Origin: Enterococcus mundtii
GTDB lineage: Bacteria; Bacillota; Bacilli; Lactobacillales; Enterococcaceae
Reading direction: 5' to 3'
DNA: 42,172 nt
NCBI RefSeq assembly: GCF_002947535.1
Contig: NZ_PUAP01000036.1
Span: 1 to 42,172, forward strand
The notes below the pieces were generated by a model that saw only the letters and a program-made list of their open reading frames with translations, was not told where the DNA came from and searched no databases. Positions 25,816 through 35,120 of the stretch are shown here, one piece after another; positions within the stretch are counted from its first letter, which is position 1; each line of letters begins with the position of its first letter. Made by a program: the position numbers and the translations under genes.

Positions 25816-27096
25816 TTATTGTGTTTTTTTCTGCCATTCTTTGATGCGCTGATATTGCTGTCCTAAGGCTTGTTCGTACTTACCTGTATTTTTAGGTTGA
25901 TAATACTGTGTATGTTTCAGTTTATCAGGTAGATATTGTTGATCGACCCAAGCATTTTCGTAGCTATGAGGATATTGATAGTCTACACCTCGATTTAATG
26001 ACTTGGCACCTTGATAATGGCTATCTTTTAAGTGATCAGGAACTTCGCCTGCTTTTCCTGCTCTTATGTCTGCAATGGCTGTATCTAATGCGGTATAGGC
26101 AGAATTGGATTTTGGTGAAAGGCAAAGATCGACGACTGCATCAGCTAAAGGGATACGACCTTCTGGTAAACCTAAACGTTCGGCAGCTAGCACAGCGTTG
26201 ACTGTTCGAGCCGCAGCAGCAGGGTTGCCTAAGCCAATATCCTCGTAGCCAATCACCATCAAGCGACGACAAATACTTGCTAAATCTCCAGCTTCAACTA
26301 AACGCGCCAAGTAGTGTAATGCAGCATCCACGTCGCTCCCACGAATGGATTTTTGAAATGCGGAGATCACATCATAGTGAGCATCCCCATTTTTATCATG
26401 CGTCAATGCTTTTCGCTGGATACATTCTTCGATAATAGCGAGGGTGAGGTGGATCGTGCCGTCTTCTTGTTTTTTAGTGGAACGTACAGCAAGTTCTAAG
26501 CCATTGAGTGCGCTTCTTAAATCGCCGTTGGTGGCACGAGACAAATGGAGCAAAGCATTTTCATCTATTTTGATCGACGATTCTCCTAAGCCATTTTCTT
26601 TATCTGACAGTGCACGATGAATGGCTGTTTGAATGTCTTCTTCATCTAACGGTTTTACTTCAAAAATCTGTGTCCGACTACGGATTGCTGGATTAATAGT
26701 GATATAAGGATTTTCAGTGGTTGCCCCAATCAAGATGATACGACCGTTTTCTAAATGCGGAAGTAAAAAATCTTGCTTTGTTTTATCTAATCGATGGACT
26801 TCATCAAGTAAAAGAATCACAGTGCCACTCATTCTAGCTTCTTCGGCGACAACTTGTAGATCTTTTTTAGAATCGGTCGCGGCATTCAACATCCGAAACG
26901 CAAAATTAGTTGAGCCAGCAATGGCACTAGCGATACTTGTCTTTCCTGTGCCGGGTGGTCCGTATAAAATCATGGAAGATAACATTTCTGCATCAACCAT
27001 ACGGCGAATGATCTTACCTTCACCAACTAAATGGCGTTGGCCAACGACTTCATCGATATTTTTCGGACGCATCCGATAGGCTAATGGTTGTTGCAT
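25816..27096 (-). CDS. rarA: Replication-associated recombination protein RarA
   Basis: 426 aa AAA+ ATPase of the RarA/MgsA/WRNIP1 family, which acts at stalled replication forks. Walker A GPPGTGKTS is near residues 46-54, Walker B ILLLDEVHR near 94-102, sensor 1 GATTENP near 123 and the arginine finger region RSRTQIF near 137. The C-terminal part carries the tetramerisation domain with HYDVISAFQKSIRGSDVDAA near 243 and the family tail YQYPHSYENAWVDQQYLPD near 374. A GGAGG precedes the ATG. It is divergent from mpg and is followed by the 6S RNA gene. Confidence 0.96.
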   Translation of the reverse strand: MQQPLAYRMRPKNIDEVVGQRHLVGEGKIIRRMVDAEMLSSMILYGPPGTGKTSIASAIAGSTNFAFRMLNAATDSKKDLQVVAEEARMSGTVILLLDEVHRLDKTKQDFLLPHLENGRIILIGATTENPYITINPAIRSRTQIFEVKPLDEEDIQTAIHRALSDKENGLGESSIKIDENALLHLSRATNGDLRSALNGLELAVRSTKKQEDGTIHLTLAIIEECIQRKALTHDKNGDAHYDVISAFQKSIRGSDVDAALHYLARLVEAGDLASICRRLMVIGYEDIGLGNPAAAARTVNAVLAAERLGLPEGRIPLADAVVDLCLSPKSNSAYTALDTAIADIRAGKAGEVPDHLKDSHYQGAKSLNRGVDYQYPHSYENAWVDQQYLPDKLKHTQYYQPKNTGKYEQALGQQYQRIKEWQKKTQ

Positions 27097-27302
27097 CAGT
27101 CTGCCTCCTTTGGATTATTCGTTCGTTTATTATAACATATCTCACAGGATAAAGGGTCACGAAAGGCGAGGGAATAGTCAGAATAGGGAGAGGAACTAGA
27201 AATAGTTTTCGCTAGTTTAACCATGGAAATCGCAAACTCGTTGACCCGCTTTTTTCATAGCTTCTTTGCCTAATATTGTGTATGATAAAGGTGGTGAAGC
27301 AA

Positions 27303-27971
27303 ATGACAAATCAAAAACAATTAGATGAACTTTTATTAAATAAAACAACGGCCGAAGTTGCAAGAGATTTATTAGGCATGTATTTGGAATACGAAACGCC
27401 CAATGGGATATTAGGCGGGTATATCGTAGATGCAGAAGCTTATTTAGGTCCGGAAGATCTGGCTGCACACAGTTATGGTATGCGGCGTACGCCTCGAGTG
27501 CGTGCAATGTATGAAGAACCAGGAACGATCTATCTCTACACGATGCACACGCACTTGATTTTAAATATCATCACGCAACCTGAAGGAGTACCACAAGGAG
27601 TGATGATCCGTGCCATTGAGCCTGTAGAGGGGATTGAGCAAATGAGTCTGAATCGCAAAGGGAAGGCGGGTCCTGATATTAGTAATGGTCCGGGGAAATT
27701 AGTGGCAGCCTTAGGTCTATCACCAGATTTATATGGACAGTCGATTCGTGATAGCTCGTTGCGTTTGGTTTTTGAGAAAAAACGGCTACCTAAAAAAATC
27801 TTGGCGTTGCCGAGAATAGGCATACCGAATAAAGGAGAATGGACGGAAAAACCATTGCGTTTTGTCGTCGCTGGAAATCCGTATCTTTCATTACAAAAAA
27901 AGAACCAAGTCGATGAAGACTGGGGTTGGAGGAAACAAAATGAAGAAAACAACAATATTGGATTACCTTGA
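27303..27971 (+). CDS. mpg: DNA-3-methyladenine glycosylase (AAG/Mpg family)
   Basis: 222 aa monofunctional DNA glycosylase removing alkylated purines such as 3-methyladenine in base-excision repair. The core VDAEAYLGPEDLAAHSYG (catalytic Glu near residue 46) and TPRVRAMYEEPGTIYLYTMHTHLILNI near 62-88 are typical. The ATG at 27303 is chosen for the AAGGTGGTG a few nt upstream; longer in-frame starts (TTG 27276) have no site. It overlaps the following gene by 32 nt and begins a rightward cluster of DNA, translation and RNA-modification genes. Confidence 0.93.
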   Translation: MTNQKQLDELLLNKTTAEVARDLLGMYLEYETPNGILGGYIVDAEAYLGPEDLAAHSYGMRRTPRVRAMYEEPGTIYLYTMHTHLILNIITQPEGVPQGVMIRAIEPVEGIEQMSLNRKGKAGPDISNGPGKLVAALGLSPDLYGQSIRDSSLRLVFEKKRLPKKILALPRIGIPNKGEWTEKPLRFVVAGNPYLSLQKKNQVDEDWGWRKQNEENNNIGLP

Positions 27972-28428
27972 TACAGCCATCGAAAAGAAAATCACAGACT
28001 ATGATGTGGCGTTAGATTGGGACACAAAAAATCATACGATTGAGATCGTGGTACGTTTATTTGCAGAAAATCAAGCACATTTTGAATTAGATGATGCCCA
28101 AGGTGTTGTCTCAGAGGAAGATATTATTGAATTTGAAGATGGTGTCTTGTTATTCAACCCAGAAAAATCAACATTTGATGAGCAAGATTATCTTGCGGCG
28201 ATTCCCTATGAAGGTAAGAAAGGTTTAGCGAGTTCTGTAGCTGATGCTTTGATTGACTACTTGAATGATGTTTTAGCACAAGGTCAAAGCGACTTGTTAG
28301 ATTTTTTAGATGCAGAAGACGACTCAGCTGTCTTTGAATTGAAATGGGACAACCATGAATTCGCACGTTTAGTCGAAGAAAATCAGCAAAATGGTAAAGA
28401 GACATATTTACCTTATCCTAGTTATTAA
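27940..28428 (+). CDS. DUF3013 family protein
   Basis: 162 aa very acidic cytoplasmic protein of a family seen mainly in Lactobacillales. No catalytic motif is visible. GGAGG lies 7-9 nt before the ATG at 27940, supporting that start inside the end of mpg; a longer in-frame reading to 27862 lies wholly within mpg and is not used. The gene ends 12 bp before prmA, so it is likely co-transcribed with it. Function unknown. Confidence 0.8.
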   Translation: MKKTTILDYLDTAIEKKITDYDVALDWDTKNHTIEIVVRLFAENQAHFELDDAQGVVSEEDIIEFEDGVLLFNPEKSTFDEQDYLAAIPYEGKKGLASSVADALIDYLNDVLAQGQSDLLDFLDAEDDSAVFELKWDNHEFARLVEENQQNGKETYLPYPSY

Positions 28429-28440
28429 GGAGCAACGTAT

Positions 28441-29388
28441 ATGAAATGGAATGAAGTCAAAATCGAAACGGCGAGTGAAGCGGTTGAAGCAGTCGCAAAT
28501 ATTTTAATGGAAGCAGGAGCGAGTGGTGTCGCGATCGAAGATTCATTGGACGTCGAAAATTTTAAATCTGATCCTTATGGAGAAATCCTGACAAAAGAAG
28601 ATTTTACAACGATTGAAGAGGGTGCCATTGTGATGGCTTATTTCCCTGAAACGATCTTTTTACCGGAAATTTTACCTTTTATCAAAGAACGTGTGACAAA
28701 ATTACCCGAATTTGGATTAGCGATCGGTAAGAACATTGTGACGGTGAGTGAAGTCGAAGAAAGCAATTGGGCAACGGCTTGGAAAAAATATTATCATCCG
28801 GTTCGGATCACACGTCTACTAACTGTCGTACCAAGTTGGGAAAGTTACCAAACGAATGATCCATTAGAAAAAATCATTACATTAGATCCAGGGATGGCGT
28901 TCGGAACAGGGACACATCCAACGACTTCTTTGACATTACAAGCACTGGAGTCTACCTTGCGAGGTGGAGAAACGCTTTTAGATGTCGGTACTGGTTCCGG
29001 AGTGTTGAGTATTGCGGCGAAGCATTTAGGAGCAAAAGAAGTCTATGCGTATGATCTCGATGAAGTGGCAGTGCGTTCAGCAAAAGAAAATATGGATCTA
29101 AATGAAGTAGCAAAAGATGTGCACGTGTCAGCTAATGACCTATTGAAAGGTATCGAGATCGAGAGCGATGTGATCGTGGCTAATATTTTGGCAGATATCA
29201 TTTTGTTGATGATTCCTGATGCGTGGCGTTTACTAAAACAAACTGGGACGTTGATCGTTTCTGGAATCATTGAAGAGAAGAAAGAAATGGTTCTTGCAGC
29301 GATGGAAGAACAAGGTTTTGTTGTCGACCAAGTGTTCCAACAAAAAGATTGGTATGCCATTATGCTAAAAAAGCCTGAGGTGGATTAA
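28441..29388 (+). CDS. prmA: Ribosomal protein L11 methyltransferase
   Basis: 315 aa SAM-dependent enzyme that methylates ribosomal protein L11. The N-terminal substrate-binding domain spans to about residue 115. A linker follows with the conserved NWATAWKKYYHPVRI near 109-123 and DPGMAFGTGTHPTT near 150-163, then the SAM site LLDVGTGSGVLSIAAKHLGA near 180-199 and the NILADII motif near 248. Its stop codon directly abuts the rsmE start, so the two are coupled. Confidence 0.96.
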   Translation: MKWNEVKIETASEAVEAVANILMEAGASGVAIEDSLDVENFKSDPYGEILTKEDFTTIEEGAIVMAYFPETIFLPEILPFIKERVTKLPEFGLAIGKNIVTVSEVEESNWATAWKKYYHPVRITRLLTVVPSWESYQTNDPLEKIITLDPGMAFGTGTHPTTSLTLQALESTLRGGETLLDVGTGSGVLSIAAKHLGAKEVYAYDLDEVAVRSAKENMDLNEVAKDVHVSANDLLKGIEIESDVIVANILADIILLMIPDAWRLLKQTGTLIVSGIIEEKKEMVLAAMEEQGFVVDQVFQQKDWYAIMLKKPEVD

Positions 29389-30150
29389 ATGCAACGATAT
29401 TTTCTAGATGAGCCTTATCGACCACAAGAGCGTTTTGTAATAGAGGGTGAAGCCTATCACCATATGGTAAGAGTCATGCGAATGGCAGTGAAAGATCAGG
29501 TCTATTTAGCATTTAACGACCAGATCGCGATCATTGCAGAAATCAATGAAATGAACGAGAATGAAGTTTTCTTAGTCGAAGTGGCGAAAGAAAGTGTTCA
29601 AAAAGAATTGCCATGCAAGATCACGATTGCTAGTGGATATCCTAAAGGGGATAAATTGGATTGGATCGTACAAAAAGGGACAGAACTAGGCGCTCACGGG
29701 TTTGTGGGATTTCCTGCTGCGGCTTCTGTCGTCAAATGGGATGCCAAAAAACGCAAGAAGCGGCAAGAACGATTGATCAAGATTGCACAGGAAGCGGCGG
29801 AGCAGTCGCATCGCCAAGTCGTACCGCAAGTATCTTTAATGGAGACAGAAAAGGAATTTTATGCGACGCTCAGTTCGTATGATGTCCTTCTGATTGCATA
29901 TGAAGAATCAGCAAAACAAGGGGAAGCTGCTAATTTAGCCAAAATACTTCAATCTGTTTTACCAGGTACTCGGATCCTTGCAGTGTTTGGCCCAGAAGGC
30001 GGGTTATCTCCAAAAGAAGTTGCTTATTTTGAAGCACAAGGTGGCATTCTTTGTGGCCTTGGTCCAAGAATCCTACGAACAGAAACTGCCCCATTGTATT
30101 TGTTAAGTGCTGCAAGTTTTCAACTTGAATTACAAGCACCTAGCAAGTAA
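29389..30150 (+). CDS. rsmE: 16S rRNA (uracil(1498)-N(3))-methyltransferase
   Basis: 253 aa SPOUT-class enzyme that methylates U1498 of 16S rRNA. An N-terminal PUA-like RNA-binding domain (residues 1-70) precedes the knotted SAM domain with ASGYPKGDKLDWIVQKGTELG near 83-103, AVFGPEGGLSPKEV near 199-212 and GLGPRILRTETAPLYLLS near 224-241. The ATG begins in the base after the prmA stop; prmA-rsmE is a conserved pair in Firmicutes. Confidence 0.96.
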   Translation: MQRYFLDEPYRPQERFVIEGEAYHHMVRVMRMAVKDQVYLAFNDQIAIIAEINEMNENEVFLVEVAKESVQKELPCKITIASGYPKGDKLDWIVQKGTELGAHGFVGFPAAASVVKWDAKKRKKRQERLIKIAQEAAEQSHRQVVPQVSLMETEKEFYATLSSYDVLLIAYEESAKQGEAANLAKILQSVLPGTRILAVFGPEGGLSPKEVAYFEAQGGILCGLGPRILRTETAPLYLLSAASFQLELQAPSK

Positions 30151-30259
30151 TAGGCGAGTTAATCGTCAGGGATAGCGATCCTCTACAAAACAAATGAATG
30201 ACTTTTTCTGTTTTCTTGATCCCTCAAAGTGAAGGGGGCATTTTTCCTTTTGTACGGAA

Positions 30260-30288
30260 TTGAAAATCATTGACACAATCGGTATAAT
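30260..30288 (+). promoter_or_regulatory. rel promoter
   Basis: TTGAAA (30260-30265), a 17-bp spacer and a perfect TATAAT (30283-30288). The transcript would have a leader of about 90 nt. I see no strong intrinsic terminator after rsmE in 30151-30259. Confidence 0.7.
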
Positions 30289-30381
30289 AAGAACAATTAT
30301 TTAATCCTAAGCTATAAAAAAGTGCTTTCTCACGATAAAAAATATCTGTTTTGATTATGAATAGAAAGGGGGATGTTTCCC

Positions 30382-32595
30382 ATGCCAAAAGAAGAAATAT
30401 TAACGGGCCCTGACGTCATTAAGATGGTTAGCCAATACATGGGACCTGAACATGTCGCTTTTGTGCAAAAAGCATGTGACTATGCGACCACTGCCCATGA
30501 AGGACAGTTTCGTAAATCAGGGGAACCTTATATCATCCATCCGATCCAAGTTGCAGGGATTCTTGCAGATCTACGGATGGACCCCCACACGGTTGCCACT
30601 GGATTTTTACATGATGTGGTGGAAGATACAGAAGTAACCTTAGAAGACCTAAGAGAAGCTTTCGGGAACGATGTAGCAATGTTGGTCGATGGAGTGACGA
30701 AGTTAGGGAAAATCAAATATAAATCCCACGAAGAACAACTAGCGGAAAATCACCGCAAAATGTTATTAGCTATGGCTCAAGATTTACGTGTAATCATGGT
30801 GAAGTTAGCCGATCGTTTACATAACATGCGTACGTTAAAGCATTTGCGGGAAGATAAACAACGACGCATTGCACAAGAAACATTGGAAATATACGCACCA
30901 CTTGCTCATCGTTTAGGGATCAGTCGAATCAAATGGGAATTAGAGGATACGGCATTACGTTACCTCAATCCGAAGCAATATTATCGAATCGTCCACTTGA
31001 TGCAAACAAAACGAGAAGAACGTGAAAATTATGTCAGTGGTACAGTAGAGGATATCCGTTTAGCAACGGAGGAATTGGGGATTTTTGCAGAGATCTATGG
31101 TCGTCCGAAACACATCTATTCGATTTACCGTAAGATGAAAGATCAAAAGAAGCAGTTCAATGAAATCTATGATCTACTAGCGATCCGAGTGATCGTTGAT
31201 TCAATCAAGGATTGCTATGCAGTGCTAGGAGCGATCCATACGAAATGGAAACCAATGCCAGGTAGATTCAAAGATTATATCGCGATGCCTAAAGCAAATA
31301 TGTATCAATCGTTGCATACAACTGTTATCGGACCAGCTGGCAACCCTGTCGAGATCCAGATCCGTACCCAAGAAATGCACGAAATCGCTGAGTTCGGGGT
31401 AGCTGCTCACTGGGCGTATAAAGAAGGAAAAGGCGATAAAGTTGAACCTGATGGGATGACCAAACAGTTAAGTTGGTTCCATGAGATCATCGAGTTGCAA
31501 GATGAAAGTTACGATGCTTCTGAATTCATGGAGGGTGTGAAAGGCGATATCTTTAGTGATAAAGTCTATGTGTTCACTCCAAAAGGCGATGTGACTGAGC
31601 TTCCTAAAGGATCAGGACCATTAGACTTTGCTTATAGCATCCATACAGATATCGGGAACAAAACGACTGGTGCCAAGATCAATGGGAAAATGGTCCAATT
31701 AGATTACAAGTTGAAGAATGGTGATATCATCGAGATTCTGACTTCGCCAAATTCATTTGGGCCAAGTCGTGATTGGCTGAAATTAGTAGCTACTAGTAAA
31801 GCGAGAAATAAAATCAAGCGTTTCTTCAAAGGACAAGATCGAGACGAAAATGTGACGAAGGGCCATGAAGCTTTAGTGAAGTGTATTACGGATCTTGGCT
31901 TTGTACCAAAAGAGATCCTTTCAAAAAATAAATTACATGACGCATTAGAACGTTTGAATTTCCAAACAGAAGAAGATATGTATGCCGCGATTGGTTATGG
32001 CGAAGTAAGTCCATTGACGATGGCTAATCGCTTGACTGAAAAAGAGCGGAAAGAACAAAAAATCGAGCAACAAAAACAAGAAGCAGAAGAGTTGATGAAC
32101 CAACCTAAAAAAGAGCCTGAAAAAATGAAGGTTCGTCATGAAGGTGGCGTCGTCATCCAAGGTGTTGAAAACTTGTTGATTCGGATCAGCCGTTGTTGTA
32201 ATCCTGTACCAGGTGATGACATCGTGGGCTATATCACCAAGGGACGGGGGATCTCGATCCATCGTAAAGACTGTCCAAATGTCCAACCAGATAAGCCACA
32301 TGTGGAAGAACGGTTGATTGACGTTGAATGGGAAGACACATCAAATACGAACAAAGAGTATGATGCTGATTTAGAGATCTATGGCTATAATCGTTCGGGC
32401 ATGTTAAATGATGTCTTGCAGACAGTGAATGCGATGACTAAAAATCTGAACAGTGTCGAAGCACGGACGAATAAGGACAAAATGGCGACGATCCATTTGA
32501 CAGTAGGGATACGTAACTTGTCACACTTGAAAAGTATTGTCGATAAAATCAAGACCGTACCGGATGTATATAGCGTACGCCGGATGAATGGCTAG
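30382..32595 (+). CDS. rel: Bifunctional (p)ppGpp synthetase/hydrolase (Rel/RSH)
   Basis: 737 aa long RSH enzyme that makes and degrades (p)ppGpp in the stringent response. The N-terminal hydrolase domain keeps the HD pair in [10 protein letters not shown] near residue 77. The synthetase domain has [21 protein letters not shown] near 295-315; RFKD is the RxKD form linked to bifunctional enzymes. A TGS domain ([24 protein letters not shown]) near 393-417, a zinc-finger-like [19 protein letters not shown] near 609-627 and a C-terminal ACT domain follow. I chose the second ATG (30382, MPKEEIL) because AGAAAGGGGG is well spaced for it and too close to the ATG at 30373. Confidence 0.95.
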   Translation: MPKEEILTGPDVIKMVSQYMGPEHVAFVQKACDYATTAHEGQFRKSGEPYIIHPIQVAGILADLRMDPHTVATGFLHDVVEDTEVTLEDLREAFGNDVAMLVDGVTKLGKIKYKSHEEQLAENHRKMLLAMAQDLRVIMVKLADRLHNMRTLKHLREDKQRRIAQETLEIYAPLAHRLGISRIKWELEDTALRYLNPKQYYRIVHLMQTKREERENYVSGTVEDIRLATEELGIFAEIYGRPKHIYSIYRKMKDQKKQFNEIYDLLAIRVIVDSIKDCYAVLGAIHTKWKPMPGRFKDYIAMPKANMYQSLHTTVIGPAGNPVEIQIRTQEMHEIAEFGVAAHWAYKEGKGDKVEPDGMTKQLSWFHEIIELQDESYDASEFMEGVKGDIFSDKVYVFTPKGDVTELPKGSGPLDFAYSIHTDIGNKTTGAKINGKMVQLDYKLKNGDIIEILTSPNSFGPSRDWLKLVATSKARNKIKRFFKGQDRDENVTKGHEALVKCITDLGFVPKEILSKNKLHDALERLNFQTEEDMYAAIGYGEVSPLTMANRLTEKERKEQKIEQQKQEAEELMNQPKKEPEKMKVRHEGGVVIQGVENLLIRISRCCNPVPGDDIVGYITKGRGISIHRKDCPNVQPDKPHVEERLIDVEWEDTSNTNKEYDADLEIYGYNRSGMLNDVLQTVNAMTKNLNSVEARTNKDKMATIHLTVGIRNLSHLKSIVDKIKTVPDVYSVRRMNG

Positions 32596-32606
32596 GAGGT
32601 AGTACC

Positions 32607-33053
32607 TTGCGCGCAGTGATCCAACGAGTGAGTCAAGCAGCTGTGTCGATCAACGAACGAGAAGTTGGTCGTATCGATCATGGCTTGTTGATTTTGCTAG
32701 GTGTTCATGATACAGATACGCAAACAGACGTAGATTATTTGATTAAAAAAATTGCTCAGATGCGTATCTTTGAAGATGAACAAGGAAAAATGAATTTAAG
32801 TATTGAAGATGTCAAAGGAGCGCTGTTGAGTATTTCTCAATTCACTCTTTTTGCAGACACAAAAAAAGGCAATCGACCAAGTTTTATTGCAGCCGCCCGT
32901 CCGGAAACAGCGATTCCTTTATACGAAGCATTTAACGAAGGGCTAAGACAACGAGGAATCACAGTTGAAACAGGAGAGTTTGGTGCAGATATGGCGGTTT
33001 CTCTTGTGAATGATGGCCCAGTGACGATCATTATCGATTCTCAAAATAAATGA
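32607..33053 (+). CDS. dtd: D-aminoacyl-tRNA deacylase
   Basis: 148 aa homodimeric enzyme that clears D-amino acids from tRNA. Family signatures are intact: [15 protein letters not shown] at the start, the catalytic [17 protein letters not shown] near residues 77-93 and [11 protein letters not shown] near 135-145. The start is TTG at 32607, with AGGAGG about 8 nt upstream; no ATG fits. It lies 11 bp after rel, a pairing conserved in Firmicutes, and ends at a strong terminator. Confidence 0.95.
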   Translation: MRAVIQRVSQAAVSINEREVGRIDHGLLILLGVHDTDTQTDVDYLIKKIAQMRIFEDEQGKMNLSIEDVKGALLSISQFTLFADTKKGNRPSFIAAARPETAIPLYEAFNEGLRQRGITVETGEFGADMAVSLVNDGPVTIIIDSQNK

Positions 33054-33073
33054 TAAATGAATAAAAAAGATCG

Positions 33074-33113
33074 GTCTGATTTTGATGAAGTTTCTCAAAA
33101 TCAGACTTTTTTT
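33074..33113 (+). terminator. rel-dtd terminator
   Basis: A perfect 12-bp stem (33074-33085 with 33095-33106) is followed by seven T residues. Confidence 0.9.
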
Positions 33114-33200
33114 CTTACTCTAACTACAAAATTCGCTTTCATTTTCTGTTCGTCAGGAGTATTGATATGCGATAAAATGGAACATAGGAGGTGCTTGCCA

Positions 33201-33539
33201 ATGACGAATAAAAACCAGAAAACGATAGGCGAGATACTTTCCCAGCGCTATGATAATGGCTTTGATTACTGGGCAACGCCAGATAAAAAATTGATCAAAG
33301 GAGCACCGTTCACTACTTTAGAATGTCCATCGTATCTTTTAGGTGGAAGTAGAATATCCCTTTAGAAGCTATATTTTATTTTGTGATGTCTATGTTTTGT
33401 CTTTTTACAAACGCGCTAGAAAAGACGTGCGCTTCAAAGAGGCATTTCATGCGTTGACTTCAAAGCTAGACGAAGAAATGAGGCGAGTGACCGAGCCGCA
33501 GAACGTTATAATGAAATCTTATTTCATTTGAATGAGTGA
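33201..33539 (+). pseudogene. Remnant of a prenyltransferase/squalene-cyclase-repeat-like gene
   Basis: A broken gene. The N-terminal part from the ATG at 33201 (with AGGAGGTG upstream) reads NQKTIGEILSQRYDNGFDYW and then TPDKKLIKGAPFTTLECPSY. Around 33343 the reading moves to another frame and to the far end of the same kind of protein: VEVEYPFRSYILF, then DVYVLSFYKRARKDVRFKEA. A second frame change near 33480 gives RAAERYNEILFHLNE and a stop at 33539. The parts match, from memory, the two ends of a protein of roughly 300 aa with terpenoid-cyclase-like repeats, so most of the middle is deleted. The intact family is of unknown role in these bacteria. The product is not expected to be functional. 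Confidence 0.6.
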
Positions 33540-33639
33540 TGAGGAAGCCGTTTCTTCGAGTTTAGGCAATGCAAGAGAAATAGATGGTATAGTTTCGTCT
33601 CAAACACTTCTTTTGTCAGTTTTATTGTACAAGGAGTAT

Positions 33640-33671
33640 CCTAATAATATCTAAAGTTATTTATTAGGAGG
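33640..33671 (+). promoter_or_regulatory. Inverted repeat overlapping the P450 ribosome binding site
   Basis: CCTAATAA (33640-33647) and TTATTAGG (33661-33668) are perfect 8-bp arms around 13 nt. The right arm covers the first half of the AGGAGG (33666-33671) that serves the gene at 33682. It could be a regulator site or an RNA hairpin limiting translation. Promoter candidates upstream (TTGTCA at 33613-33618 with TATCCT at 33637-33642) are weak. Confidence 0.45.
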
Positions 33672-33681
33672 AGCAAAAAAT

Positions 33682-34941
33682 ATGCAAGAAATTCCAGTGG
33701 TCGATATCAAAATGACCGAAATCAAAAAATACTATAATGAGGGCTACAAAATGCTTGGAAAGCTAAGAGAAGAAGCCCAATCACCTGTTGTGAAAGCAAA
33801 GATATTCAATAAGGAAGCTGTGATCATCTATGGAGAAGAGGCAGCGAAACGTTTTTATGATCCGAGAAATTTCAAACGAGAAGGTGCGATGCCTAAAATG
33901 GTCCAAAAAACATTGTTCGGAAAGGACGGGGTGCAGTCCTTAGATGGTGCAGAGCATCATCATCGTAAAGCAATTTTTATGGATTTGATGACGCCAGAGC
34001 GAATGGAAGACTATCATCAAATACTGGATCGCGTACTGGCACATGAATTGGAACAACAACATGGTACCTTTGAGTTATTTGATTTAAGTAAAAAAGTACT
34101 TTTTACCGCTATATGTGAGTGGTCGGGAATCAACTTAGCTGATTACTCAGAAGAAGAAATCAACCAACTGGCAGATTATCAGATCTCCATGATCAGTGGA
34201 ACAGTGACTTCACCGATCGATCATTTTAAAGGCGTTGACAATCGGAAAAAATCAGAGAAATGGGCGCAAGAGTTGTTGGAAGAAGCACGAGCAAATCCAG
34301 TAGCCGGAAAAGAAAATGTCGCCCTGTATGCTTTTGCGCATGCGACCGATCTTAAGGGCAATCTTTTACCATTGGATATTGCGGCGGTAGAATTATTGAA
34401 TATCATTCGGCCGACCGTGGCATTGACCGTCTGGGCGGCGTTGATGGGGCATGCTCTTTTCAGTCGTCCAGATATCTATCAACAACTAAAAAACGATTTT
34501 AAGGAACTACAAGATCCGTTTATTCAGGAGATGCGTCGGTATTACCCATTTTTCCCAATGTTACCGGCATTTGCTTTACAAGATGTTGAAGTAGATGGCT
34601 ATCGCATCCCTAAAGACAGTTGGGTGATTTTAGATTTGTATGGAACAAATCATGATGAACGGACAGTGGATTCACCAGAGGCATTTTTGATCAAACGGTA
34701 TATTGGTAAAGCGAAAAAAATCTCTTATGAAGAAGAGTATGAGATGATTGCGCATGGTGGCGGTGATTTCCGAAAAATGCACCGATGCGCAGGTGAATGG
34801 ATCACGTTGCATAGTTTACGTGTCTTTTCCGATCAATTAGTGAATCGTTTTGCCTTTTCTGTACCAGAACAAGACTGGACGATTCCATTCAATCAATTTC
34901 CGACTTATCCGAATAGTCGAGGATTGTTATATAAAGAGTAA
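33682..34941 (+). CDS. Cytochrome P450, CYP152-type fatty-acid peroxygenase
   Basis: 419 aa, soluble. It strongly resembles B. subtilis CypC (P450 BS-beta, CYP152A1, 417 aa), which uses hydrogen peroxide to hydroxylate fatty acids without a reductase. The haem ligand is Cys369 in MHRCAGEWIT, preceded by GGGDFRK. The distal IIRPTVAL has Arg243-Pro244 where the acid-pair Arg242-Pro243 of CypC lies, replacing the usual Ala/Gly-x-x-Thr of other P450s. GVQSLDG near residue 86 has Gln where CypC has Gln85. RRYYPF near 277 and LDLYGTNHDERTVDSPEAF near 317 also agree. AGGAGG supports the ATG. It stands alone between a pseudogene and an orphan antitoxin-like gene. Substrate is inferred: medium- to long-chain fatty acids. 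Confidence 0.88.
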   Translation: MQEIPVVDIKMTEIKKYYNEGYKMLGKLREEAQSPVVKAKIFNKEAVIIYGEEAAKRFYDPRNFKREGAMPKMVQKTLFGKDGVQSLDGAEHHHRKAIFMDLMTPERMEDYHQILDRVLAHELEQQHGTFELFDLSKKVLFTAICEWSGINLADYSEEEINQLADYQISMISGTVTSPIDHFKGVDNRKKSEKWAQELLEEARANPVAGKENVALYAFAHATDLKGNLLPLDIAAVELLNIIRPTVALTVWAALMGHALFSRPDIYQQLKNDFKELQDPFIQEMRRYYPFFPMLPAFALQDVEVDGYRIPKDSWVILDLYGTNHDERTVDSPEAFLIKRYIGKAKKISYEEEYEMIAHGGGDFRKMHRCAGEWITLHSLRVFSDQLVNRFAFSVPEQDWTIPFNQFPTYPNSRGLLYKE

Positions 34942-35120
34942 CGTGGGTTTTCAGCTTGGATTAGCTTGGATTGCTCAGTGAGTGAGAGACAAAAGTAACA
35001 TTCGCTTTTATCTCTTACGTAAGAATGGATTAGGTAGTGGGCAGAGAAGTAGCCTCTTAGGTAATTAGAGTCCTTCTCTCCCGACCTCGTTCTATAAAAA
35101 TATACAGGAGGTGTGAAGGA
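34942..35120 (+). other. Intergenic stretch with two stem-loops and a 10-bp tandem repeat
   Basis: AGCTTGGATT occurs twice in tandem (34953-34962, 34963-34972). Then 14-nt arms (34982-34995 with 35005-35018, 12 of 14 plus G-T pairs) form one stem, and AGAGAAG/CTTCTCT (35043-35049 with 35073-35079, extended by GGG/CCC across a bulge) form another. Neither is followed by a T-run, so they are not ordinary terminators. An AGGAGGTG at 35106-35113 serves the next gene. Confidence 0.4.

Noticed and set aside
30236-30270. TTGACA near 30269 as a -35 for rel, and the CCCTC/GAAGGG region as an rsmE terminator
   Set aside because: That TTGACA is only about 8 bp from TATAAT, and TTGAAA at 30260 has the correct 17-bp spacing. 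The GC-rich pairing is too short and irregular to call a terminator.
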